A DNA stretch of 7,767 nt. Origin: Ilumatobacter sp. (GTDB taxonomy: Bacteria > Actinomycetota > Acidimicrobiia > Acidimicrobiales > Ilumatobacteraceae). The stretch spans positions 1 through 7,767 of the forward strand of contig JAJCXU010000111.1 in the NCBI GenBank assembly GCA_029263275.1, read 5' to 3'. How positions within the stretch are numbered: the first letter of the stretch is position 1; the number at the start of each line of letters is the position of its first letter. The translations under genes and the position numbers were made by a program. The notes below the pieces were generated by a model that did not search any database, had not been told where the DNA came from, and saw only the letters and a list, made by a program, of their open reading frames with translations. Shown piece by piece: positions 1 to 6,126 of the stretch.

Positions 1-1
1 G

Positions 2-271
2 ACCACCCATGACGAGCCAGTGTTCGAACAACACGGCGTCGTGCACTACGCCGTCGGCAACATGCCGGGTGCCGTGCCCCACACCAGCACGTACGCGTTG
101 ACCAACGCGACGCTCCCGTTCCAAGTGCAAGTCGCACTGCACGGCGCCGTCGGCGCAGGCCGCCGCAACGCAGCGATCGCCTACGGAATCAACACCGTCG
201 CCGGCGAGCACCCGAACGAAGTCGTCGCCTCGGCGTTGGACGCAACGGCGGTCAATCCCTTCGCTGACTGA
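2..271 (+). CDS. ald: Alanine dehydrogenase, C-terminal fragment (5' end outside window)
   Basis: The frame is open from the left edge (codon phase begins at base 2) to TGA at 269-271, giving 89 residues. It starts TTHDEPVFEQHGVVHYAVGN and continues with MPGAVPHTSTYALTNATLPF, the highly conserved C-terminal signature of NAD-dependent L-alanine dehydrogenases. These enzymes interconvert L-alanine and pyruvate plus ammonia in the cytoplasm. The NMPGAVP loop lies at the nicotinamide and substrate side of the active site in known family structures. The segment GINTVAGEHPNEVVASAL corresponds to the usual terminal helix and is followed by a short divergent tail, so the 3' end looks intact. The NAD-binding Rossmann domain and catalytic Lys/His/Asp lie upstream of the window. 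The last 91 bp overlap, antisense, the 3' end of the G8-domain gene. Family assignment is very secure. Confidence 0.95.
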   Translation, partial: TTHDEPVFEQHGVVHYAVGNMPGAVPHTSTYALTNATLPFQVQVALHGAVGAGRRNAAIAYGINTVAGEHPNEVVASALDATAVNPFAD

Positions 272-3081
272 ACCGACGCGGCCGCGGCAGGCGCCGTCAC
301 GTTCACGACGACGCTCCCGCGTGTCACGTTGCCTTCGTCGTCGGTGACCCAGTAGTCGAAGCTGTCCGATCCGACGAACCCGAAGTTCGATCGGTAGAGC
401 ACGGTTCCATCGTCTCGTCGGACGACGTCGCCGTGTGCCGGGTCATTCAGCCCCGACAGACGCACTGTGCCGCCGTCTGGATCACTGTCGTTCGCGAGCA
501 CGTCGATCACCGTGTCGCTGAACGATGGAGAGAGCGCGGCGTCGGCGTTCGCCGACGGTGCCGGACCACCGATCGTCGTCGGCCCGTTCGACTTCGCGGC
601 GCCAATCTGCCTGAAGACGCTGGCGTTGCGCAGTTGGTTGTCGGTCGCGTTGATCTCGATGACGTGCACCAGCTTCGTCGCTGCACCGGTCGCTCGGTCG
701 GACACGATGTCGTCGAGCAGGAGGACCTTCCTGCCGTCTGGCAATGTCCAATAGCCCTGGTCAACGAGCAACTGAGCGATGTTCTGCCAGGGGTCGAGGC
801 CGTGGCGGTCCCGTTCGATGTGTCGGTCCGTCGTGCCGATCGAGTCCGTCTTCGTCCCGTCGAGATAGAGCCACTCGCCCAGGGTGACCGAGGTGGCACC
901 TGTGTAGTTGAACGTGGTCGCAACGCTTCCGAGCTCGCTGCTGTTCATCATGCGGACCGAGCCGGGGATGAACTCGTTCATCGTGATCGCGACATCGCTG
1001 AGCTGCGCGTCGATCACGACATGACCGCGAGCACCAACAGAGGGGAAGGTCGTTGTATTGCCGCCGAACTCCAGGCCGGTCTCGAAGCGTTGAGCAACGA
1101 AGCCGTTGACGACCATGTCGGACGCGTTGGTGCCGACATGGAACGCAGCGCGACGCCGCTGGAACGGTTCGAGCTGCGTGAGCCCAATCAGGTCGAGATT
1201 CTTCAGCGTGTAGTGCGCGGTGTAGGAGAGATTCACGCCTTCCACGGTCTCCCAGTTCAGGAAACCGTCGAACACTGTCCGTCCGTCATGGCCCTGCGCC
1301 GGATTGGCCTTGATGACGATGATGCCGCTGTGGGTGGCAAAGGCCTCGTTGTTGCGGAACCCCTCGATCGACGGGTCGTCGGCCGATATCTGGACCCGGC
1401 CGTAGCCGGTTTCGGGATGCTGGAGGTTGGTCGTTGTCGGCGGCGTGCGTTCACCACGATGGAACCAGACGAATCCGTTCGTGGTGTTCGCTGCGACGTT
1501 CTCCGCTGCCTCGACCAGGCGCCCGGCGAAGAAGAATCCATCCCCGGTACGTCCGTTGTCGTGTCGGGCGACGTCGGCAGCCTCTTTGACGGTCCAGTCG
1601 CCCCACCCGATTCCTTGGGACTTGATGGTGATGTTCCGGAGCCAGACTCCGGTTTCGTCGCCGTCTTCGGCTGCGAACCCGGCGCCGAAGACATCGAACG
1701 CGACGTTGTCGGTGAAGTTGGCATGGCTCGAGTGGTGTGTGTATCCCCAGCCAGGAGAATTCGTGACCGAGTTCCCGATGATGATCGCTGGATCGTCCTG
1801 GTGCTCAGTTCCTGTCTTGTGGAAGTGGACCGAATAGCGCCCCTTGATGTTGCTCGTCGGGGTGACGACGGCGAAAGCATCGAGGTCTGCCGCGGAGCGT
1901 GACTTGTCGGTGCGGCCGAGGTAGTCGAATGCGGCGTACCGCACGTCGACGTCGTCGGAGTGCATGAACATCGTGTGGCCGCGCTGATGGACGGGCAGGG
2001 TCGGGCCGCCAGCGCTGCTGACCGTGATCGAGCGCGAGGTGTTCGAGACATACGCTGCGAGGTCGGCGCGGGGTGTGCTGTGGTCGAAGACGAGCGGTGA
2101 GTCGAGCGTGATGGTCGCGCCATTGATGGCCGAGATCGTGCGTACCTCGTCCTGGCTCTCGTGATAACGGACCTGGCGAATGCTGTTGTCCCAGTACCAG
2201 CCGAGCTGTTTGGTTCCGGTCAGCACGATCGTGTCGCCCACTCGCCAGCCCGATGGGGCTTCGGCGAGCGTGAGCGACTGGTGCCCGGTGAGCGGCGTCT
2301 GGGCGACCTTGACGAAGGTCTGCTTCTCGGCGCCGCGGATCTCGACGTCGCCGTGAGAAACCAGACCGCGCGAGACCAGCGTTGGATCCCATGACGTGTC
2401 GATGTCGCCGTTTGCAGCAATCACGATCTCGGCGCTGACCGTCGGGCCGACCGGGTTGGCCGCGGTACCGATTTCGAGGCGACCGCTGGGCGACACCACC
2501 AGTGTGTCGATGACGATCCGGGTGTTCCGATTGGTGGCGAACTCGAGCAGGCCATCGACGCGAGTCGTGAACAGCGCAACGTCGGTGGTCAGGTCGTAGG
2601 TGACGCCGATGTTGCGCGGGATCAACACCCGCGCTCCGGCTCCAGGCACCGCGCCGCGATACCAGGTGGACGGGTTCGACCAAGCCCCGTCACGAACGGC
2701 CACGTGTGATGCTGACGATCGGGGTACGAGCTGCAGCAGTGCCGCGTGTTCGCTGGCCTTGCCCGCATCGGTGGAATGTGCCGCGGCGTCCGGTTCGGCC
2801 ATGACCGCGCTGACGAATGCGTCGTCGCCACTGCCGCCGGTCGGCGGATCGAGCGGCGGCGGCCCTGGAGTGAACACCGGGTTGCGGACCGCAGGCATCA
2901 GCGCTGTCGCACCGCTGCTCAGTTCGCCAACCGTCGGACTTGCGAGGTCGGCGGCATGTTCAGATCGCGACGCTGCAGTGACGACGGCACTCGACACGAC
3001 GGCGATTGCCACGCCCAACGTCAGCGCACGACGAGCAGCTCGGAACGGCGCGTTGTTGTTGCTCAGCTGTCGACCTCTCAC
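181..3081 (-). CDS. Secreted G8-domain / beta-helix protein with C-terminal Ig-like (cadherin-like) domain
   Basis: A protein of about 966 residues from the chosen GTG start, which has GGAGG six bases upstream. An in-frame ATG at 3108 would add nine residues but has no visible ribosome site. Residues 1-37 form an export signal: basic N-region with RAARR, hydrophobic stretch about 20-34, and possible cleavage near VVTAA. A Pro/Gly-rich linker follows (about 62-87). A G8 domain spans about 128-255 (DGAWSNPSTW, VLIPRNIGVTYDL, LLEFATNRNTRIVIDTLVV), then WRVGDTIVLTG and ITLDSPLVFDHSTP. A right-handed beta-helix core (about 360-690) carries GHTMFMHSDDVDVRYAAFDY, YSVHFHKTG (His419, His421) and AAEDGDETGVWLRN, the same order as in animal CEMIP/TMEM2. 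An Ig-like tandem domain (about 844-928) has DVLANDSDPDGG and GFVGSDSFDYWVTDDEGN, followed by an Ala/Ser-rich tail. It is presumably exported and may bind or cleave an extracellular polysaccharide; that role is inference. No LPXTG or PEP-CTERM anchor is seen. Confidence 0.88.
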   Translation of the reverse strand: MRGRQLSNNNAPFRAARRALTLGVAIAVVSSAVVTAASRSEHAADLASPTVGELSSGATALMPAVRNPVFTPGPPPLDPPTGGSGDDAFVSAVMAEPDAAAHSTDAGKASEHAALLQLVPRSSASHVAVRDGAWSNPSTWYRGAVPGAGARVLIPRNIGVTYDLTTDVALFTTRVDGLLEFATNRNTRIVIDTLVVSPSGRLEIGTAANPVGPTVSAEIVIAANGDIDTSWDPTLVSRGLVSHGDVEIRGAEKQTFVKVAQTPLTGHQSLTLAEAPSGWRVGDTIVLTGTKQLGWYWDNSIRQVRYHESQDEVRTISAINGATITLDSPLVFDHSTPRADLAAYVSNTSRSITVSSAGGPTLPVHQRGHTMFMHSDDVDVRYAAFDYLGRTDKSRSAADLDAFAVVTPTSNIKGRYSVHFHKTGTEHQDDPAIIIGNSVTNSPGWGYTHHSSHANFTDNVAFDVFGAGFAAEDGDETGVWLRNITIKSQGIGWGDWTVKEAADVARHDNGRTGDGFFFAGRLVEAAENVAANTTNGFVWFHRGERTPPTTTNLQHPETGYGRVQISADDPSIEGFRNNEAFATHSGIIVIKANPAQGHDGRTVFDGFLNWETVEGVNLSYTAHYTLKNLDLIGLTQLEPFQRRRAAFHVGTNASDMVVNGFVAQRFETGLEFGGNTTTFPSVGARGHVVIDAQLSDVAITMNEFIPGSVRMMNSSELGSVATTFNYTGATSVTLGEWLYLDGTKTDSIGTTDRHIERDRHGLDPWQNIAQLLVDQGYWTLPDGRKVLLLDDIVSDRATGAATKLVHVIEINATDNQLRNASVFRQIGAAKSNGPTTIGGPAPSANADAALSPSFSDTVIDVLANDSDPDGGTVRLSGLNDPAHGDVVRRDDGTVLYRSNFGFVGSDSFDYWVTDDEGNVTRGSVVVNVTAPAAAASVQSAKGLTAVASNAEATTSFGCSPATVLIP

Positions 3082-3087
3082 GCTCCC

Positions 3088-3092
3088 CCTCC
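3088..3092 (-). promoter_or_regulatory. Shine-Dalgarno sequence deciding the G8-gene start
   Basis: On the minus strand the bases read GGAGGGGGAGC immediately before GTG at 3081. The GGAGG core is separated from GTG by six bases, which is ideal spacing. It favours GTG at 3081 over the upstream in-frame ATG at 3108. It is the only clear Shine-Dalgarno sequence among the six gene starts in the window. Confidence 0.75.
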
Positions 3093-3196
3093 GGATCCCA
3101 TCTTGCATCGGTCGACCAGGTCGATGCCTTGATTTACGTGGGGAATCCTGACGAAGACTTGCTGATCACAATGGTCAGTCCGGCCGTCACAATCTC

Positions 3197-3202
3197 TAGT
3201 GT
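3197..3202 (+). promoter_or_regulatory. Putative -10 box (TAGTGT) of a leaderless P450 transcript
   Basis: TAGTGT fits the actinobacterial TANNNT -10 consensus and ends six bases before ATG at 3209. Transcription starting 6-7 bases downstream would begin at or next to the start codon. No Shine-Dalgarno sequence precedes the gene, which agrees with a leaderless mRNA. No -35 match is evident. Confidence 0.45.
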
Positions 3203-3208
3203 CGGGTG

Positions 3209-4450
3209 ATGGCCCCTTCCGCTTCCCCGACACTGGTGTCTGACCTCGACATTCCATCGGTTGACCCGGCAACGTTCGAGATGACGCATGACGAGGCTCT
3301 CGCGTCGATGATCCAACTCGCCGACGACACGTGGATTGCGAAGAGCCTCTTCGGCTACTCCATCTTGACCTACGACGACGCCACGGCGGTCCTGCGCGAC
3401 AAACGGTGGCACAACGCGGCGTCGAAGATCCCCGAGATGCGCGGGATCACCGACCCCGAGATCGTCGGGCGCCGAGACAACCCGTCGATTCTCTCTGCCG
3501 AAGGCGACGTCCACACGCGCCTCCGTCGGCTCGTTGCCAAGGCGTTCTCGCCACGGTCTGCTGATCGGCTCCGCCCGTTCATGCGCGAGGTGATGAACGA
3601 ACTCATCGACCCCGTTGCTCCCACCGGGTCGGCTGACATCGTCACCGACATCACCGAGCCGTATCCGATTCCGATCATCTGCCAGTTGCTCGGTGCGCCA
3701 CGGAAAGACTGGCAGCTGTTCTCGCGTTGGGCCGAAGATGTGCTGCGCATCTTCAACGGCACCGTGCTCGACGAACTCGACATCATCAAGAAAGCCCAGG
3801 AAGAACTGAGCGCCTACAGCGTGCAGATGATCGCCGAGCGGCGGACCGACCCTCGAGAGGATCTTCTCACCGATCTCATCGCTGCCGAGGAGGATGGCGA
3901 CAAGCTCAACACCGAGGAGCTCGTCATGATGGTCAACGCCGTCATCGTCGCGGGCACCGACACCACTCGAAACCAGCTGGGTTGTTCCGTCGCGCTGTTC
4001 GCTGAGCACCCGGATCAGTGGAAGCTGCTGGCCGATGACCCCGACATTGCGGGGCGTGCGGTCGAAGAGTCGATGCGCTTCTTCGGTGCGATCCGCGGCA
4101 CCGGCAGGTTCGCCAGCGAAGACATCGTCTACCGCGACATCCTCTTCCCCGAAGGCACCTTCGTGTTCCCGTCGACGGCAACCGGCAACCGTGACGAGTC
4201 GGTGTTCTCTGATGCGAACACGTTCGACATCCGCAAGGAGCCCTCCGGCTCGCCGCATCTGACTCTCGGATCAGGCATCCACTACTGCCTCGGGTCGTGG
4301 CTCGCTCGCGCCGAACTCCAAGAGGCGCTGCCCATCTTGGCTCGCCGGATGCCCGACCTCGCACTGGCCGACGGCGTGCAGTGGAAACCGCCTGGCACCG
4401 CAATCTTCGGCCCCGACCGCCTTCCCGTCACCTTCACCCCCACCAAATAG
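3209..4450 (+). CDS. Cytochrome P450 monooxygenase
   Basis: A 413-residue soluble bacterial P450 of normal length, with no signal peptide or membrane anchor. It would use electrons from ferredoxin and ferredoxin reductase to hydroxylate a small or lipid-like substrate in the cytoplasm; no redox partner gene is in the window. Visible motifs: C-helix region DVHTRLRRLVAKAFSP (100-115, with the heme-propionate-type His102/Arg106 pattern); I-helix oxygen-activation motif AGTDTT (248-253); K-helix ExxR as E287-SM-R290; heme loop LGSGIHYCLG with Cys360 as thiolate ligand. The usual Phe opening the heme loop (FGxGxHxCLG) is Leu here. ATG at 3209 is preferred over the adjacent in-frame GTG at 3206 because of the TANNNT box six bases upstream; there is no ribosome site. 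It is transcribed away from the G8 gene and towards the lipoprotein gene. I could not place it in a CYP family; it does not closely resemble CYP142 as I remember it. Confidence 0.95.
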   Translation: MAPSASPTLVSDLDIPSVDPATFEMTHDEALASMIQLADDTWIAKSLFGYSILTYDDATAVLRDKRWHNAASKIPEMRGITDPEIVGRRDNPSILSAEGDVHTRLRRLVAKAFSPRSADRLRPFMREVMNELIDPVAPTGSADIVTDITEPYPIPIICQLLGAPRKDWQLFSRWAEDVLRIFNGTVLDELDIIKKAQEELSAYSVQMIAERRTDPREDLLTDLIAAEEDGDKLNTEELVMMVNAVIVAGTDTTRNQLGCSVALFAEHPDQWKLLADDPDIAGRAVEESMRFFGAIRGTGRFASEDIVYRDILFPEGTFVFPSTATGNRDESVFSDANTFDIRKEPSGSPHLTLGSGIHYCLGSWLARAELQEALPILARRMPDLALADGVQWKPPGTAIFGPDRLPVTFTPTK

Positions 4451-4479
4451 TTACGCATGGGGTCAGGCCCCTTTCGCAA
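4451..4479. terminator. Imperfect palindrome after the P450 stop; possible terminator or REP-like element
   Basis: The palindrome begins at the base after the P450 stop codon. The core is GGGG-TCAGG-CCCC (4459-4471). Outer arms TTACGCAT and TTTCGCAA extend it, so 9 of 12 arm positions pair. On + it is followed by only three T, so it is not a classic rho-independent terminator. It lies in the 63-bp gap between convergent genes, where a bidirectional terminator would be expected. The GGGGTCAGGCCCC core also looks like dispersed REP-type palindromes found in many genomes; that view needs other copies elsewhere in the chromosome. Confidence 0.45.
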
Positions 4480-4513
4480 CTCTCCGTCGTCGGCTCGGTT
4501 CGTACAGGCGAAA

Positions 4514-5566
4514 TCAGCCGCCGAGGGTGGCGAACATCTCCAGGAACTGATCGGTGGCGTCCGGGAAGTCGCCCTGCGGCAGCTCGACGTCGACAGACGC
4601 ATCGAGGTCGTAGTCGATCAGCATCGTCATGTCGAACGTGAAGTCGCCGAACATCTCGGCGAACTGCTCGCCCATGCCCCCGGCTCCGTCACCGCTGGCC
4701 GCAATGATCTCAGGGAGTGCCTTCCAGAGCGGTGACATGTCGACGTCATACTGAACGAGATCGACGGATCCGTCGGCGGCGAGACGCATGTCCACGTCGA
4801 CCACGAGTTCGTCGAACACGTCAGCCAGCGCCCGGAGGGCATCGGCACCACCCATCAGTTCGAATGACTCGCCCATTCCTCCGAGCATCGCTTCGGGGTC
4901 GCGGCCGAAGGCAGCGCTGTAGTCGTCAAAGGTGAGGCGACCGATGAAGTGTCCCGGCTCGCCTTCCACGGCAGCAACGTCATCGAGTGCCGACCTGAGG
5001 ACCGAGGCCATTTCGACCGGATCCGGGACACTCTGCCCACTCAACAACGACGCAGCATCGACGCCTGCGACACCCTCGCCCAGCCGATTGATGTCGACGG
5101 AGAACACGTCAGCGGGGAGCGCTCCGGCTGTTTCCGGAGACTGGGCCAAGATCGGAGCGAACCCGCCGAGATCCACCACCATCGTCGCATCGGATTGCCA
5201 GATCTCCATCTCGAGGTCGCCACCGAGAATGTCGGTGCTGTTCGACCCGAGCGTCGCGTCCATCAGCGGGGCGAGGCTCATCACGATGTGCTGCTCGCCG
5301 TCGGCGTCGGATTCGCTGACCATCATCGGTGTCGCCCGGTCGGCGTCGAACGACATCGATTGGCCGAGTGCACCCATGTCGAGAGTCATGCCCATCGACA
5401 TCGAGGTTCGGAACGCTGGCGCTTCTGCCGCCTCATCGAACGCTGCACTGAGCGCCGCGACAGCGGGCAGTTGCTCCTCGGCAGCGTTGTCATCGGCCGC
5501 GGGCGAACCGCACGCAGCCAGCACGAGAGCTGACAAGATGAATGGAACGGTCGTACGTCCGGTCAT
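4514..5566 (-). CDS. Putative lipoprotein, possibly LppX/LprG-like fold
   Basis: A 350-residue protein with a textbook lipoprotein signal: MTGRTT, hydrophobic VPFILSALVLA, and lipobox LAAC with Cys19 as the only cysteine. It should be exported, lipidated and anchored to the outer face of the cytoplasmic membrane. The mature part is acidic and unusually Met-rich (about 23 Met in 350), including FRTSMSMGMTLDMG and FDFTFDMTMLIDYDLD-type beta segments. Alternating strands such as VDVDMRLAADGSVDLVQYDV resemble the half-barrel strands of LppX/LprG/LolA-like actinobacterial lipoproteins, which carry lipids or glycolipids. This fold call comes from pattern only and is weak. ATG at 5566 has no Shine-Dalgarno sequence, but TACACT ends seven bases before it. 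It lies 53 bases downstream of arfB on the same strand and converges with the P450. Function unknown. Confidence 0.85.
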   Translation of the reverse strand: MTGRTTVPFILSALVLAACGSPAADDNAAEEQLPAVAALSAAFDEAAEAPAFRTSMSMGMTLDMGALGQSMSFDADRATPMMVSESDADGEQHIVMSLAPLMDATLGSNSTDILGGDLEMEIWQSDATMVVDLGGFAPILAQSPETAGALPADVFSVDINRLGEGVAGVDAASLLSGQSVPDPVEMASVLRSALDDVAAVEGEPGHFIGRLTFDDYSAAFGRDPEAMLGGMGESFELMGGADALRALADVFDELVVDVDMRLAADGSVDLVQYDVDMSPLWKALPEIIAASGDGAGGMGEQFAEMFGDFTFDMTMLIDYDLDASVDVELPQGDFPDATDQFLEMFATLGG

Positions 5567-5573
5567 GGCGTGA

Positions 5574-5579
5574 AGTGTA
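5574..5579 (-). promoter_or_regulatory. Putative -10 box (TACACT) of a leaderless lipoprotein transcript
   Basis: On the minus strand the bases read TTTTACACTTCACGCC before ATG. TACACT matches TANNNT and ends seven bases before the ATG, and no ribosome site is present. A perfect-looking TTGACG lies upstream (complement of 5602-5607), but its 22-base spacer is too long for an ordinary sigma-70-type pair. The box implies the gene can be transcribed independently of arfB. Confidence 0.5.
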
Positions 5580-5619
5580 AAAGCATCGACGCGTCCGCTG
5601 GCGTCAAGAGTGCGGCAAG

Positions 5620-6051
5620 TCAGTGATCGTCGTGCTGGGTCGGGCGCTGCCGCTGCCGCTTGACCTCTGACCGCTCGGTCTTGGCCTGCAACCGCCGGCG
5701 TTGGGACCCTCGCGTCGGTTTCGTCGCTCGGCGATTCCGCTGGACATGCAATGCTCCCTGCAACTTGCCGGCGAGTCGTTCTTCGGCGAGAGTCCGATTC
5801 CTCATCTGCGAGCGCTCGTCGTCGGCGACGACTCGGAGCGTGGGTCCGAGCTTGGCGATCACCCGGGCCCGTTGGGCTTCGGTGAAGGCCGATGACGTGG
5901 CGATGTCGAGGGTCAGTTCGACTCGCGTCGCCGCCTTGTTGGCATGCTGGCCGCCAGGCCCGCCCGAGGCGCTGAACGTCGTGACGAGTTCGTACCGAGG
6001 GATGCGGACCGCGTCGGTGACGACCAGTCGGTCATCATGCTCGGCACCCAT
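5620..6051 (-). CDS. arfB: Alternative ribosome-rescue factor / peptidyl-tRNA hydrolase ArfB (YaeJ/ICT1 family)
   Basis: A 143-residue protein, close to E. coli ArfB (140). It enters stalled ribosomes lacking a stop codon in the A site and hydrolyses the peptidyl-tRNA ester. The catalytic loop SGGPGGQHANKAATRVEL (about 29-46) contains the GGQ motif at 33-35 and is the class-I release-factor signature. The segment DDERSQMRNRTLAEERL (78-93) is the following conserved helix. The C-terminal tail (about 106-136: KPTRGSQRRRLQAKTERSEV and KRQRQR) is strongly basic, as expected for the ArfB tail that occupies the mRNA entry channel. The codon-recognition domains of RF1/RF2 are absent, which separates it from true release factors. 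It is divergent from the LLM oxidoreductase gene. No Shine-Dalgarno sequence precedes ATG at 6051; GACACT, a one-base variant of TANNNT, ends six bases upstream. Confidence 0.93.
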   Translation of the reverse strand: MGAEHDDRLVVTDAVRIPRYELVTTFSASGGPGGQHANKAATRVELTLDIATSSAFTEAQRARVIAKLGPTLRVVADDERSQMRNRTLAEERLAGKLQGALHVQRNRRATKPTRGSQRRRLQAKTERSEVKRQRQRPTQHDDH

Positions 6052-6114
6052 CTGACCAGTGTCGCATCGACGGCCGCTCTGTTGCCGGACTGATTTCGAG
6101 ATCGTCGACTCCCC

Positions 6115-6120
6115 TACGGT
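6115..6120 (+). promoter_or_regulatory. Putative -10 box (TACGGT) of a leaderless LLM-oxidoreductase transcript
   Basis: TACGGT matches TANNNT and is followed by six bases (TGGCAG) and the ATG at 6127, the same spacing as at the P450 gene. There is no Shine-Dalgarno sequence. It lies in the 75-bp divergent spacer with arfB. No -35 box is recognisable. Confidence 0.5.
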
Positions 6121-6126
6121 TGGCAG

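Larger units (their letters stand above)
3082..3208. promoter_or_regulatory. Divergent promoter region between the G8 gene and the P450 gene
   Basis: A spacer of about 125 bp carries the start signals of two divergent genes. It includes a -10-like TAGTGT on + at 3197-3202. An interrupted palindrome CTGATCACAATGGTCAG (3162-3178, 6 of 8 positions pairing) could be an operator of the TetR-dimer kind. A small inverted repeat GCATCG/CGATGC (3105-3110 and 3122-3127) would form a hairpin in the G8 mRNA leader or overlap its alternative ATG. No good -35 box was found for either direction. That the region contains promoters follows from gene orientation; the operator is a guess. Confidence 0.45.

Noticed and set aside
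433..1902. Long open frame on + (489 codons) opposite the G8 gene
   Set aside because: It is antisense to a gene with recognisable domains throughout. Its translation is Arg/Val/Asp-rich with no family motif, typical of the mirror frame of GC-rich coding DNA.
1805..2683. Open frame on - (292 codons) in a second reading frame inside the G8 gene
   Set aside because: It is Arg/His/Pro-rich out-of-frame translation; the G8 frame carries all the conserved motifs.
3082..3108. Upstream in-frame ATG at 3108 as the start of the G8 protein
   Set aside because: GGAGG lies within the extra codons, ideally spaced for GTG at 3081, while no ribosome site precedes the ATG. It remains possible if the mRNA is leaderless.
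3134..4258. Long open frame on - (374 codons) opposite the P450
   Set aside because: It lies antisense to an unambiguous P450. Its sequence is repetitive in Arg, Val and Asp (mirror of codon bias) and has no recognisable domain.
4451..4479. Classic rho-independent terminator after the P450
   Set aside because: Only three T follow the hairpin on + and none on -. It is kept only as a palindrome with possible terminator function.
5574..5607. TTGACG/TACACT as a standard -35/-10 promoter pair before the lipoprotein gene
   Set aside because: The spacer is 22 bases, well beyond the usual 16-19. Only the -10 box was kept.
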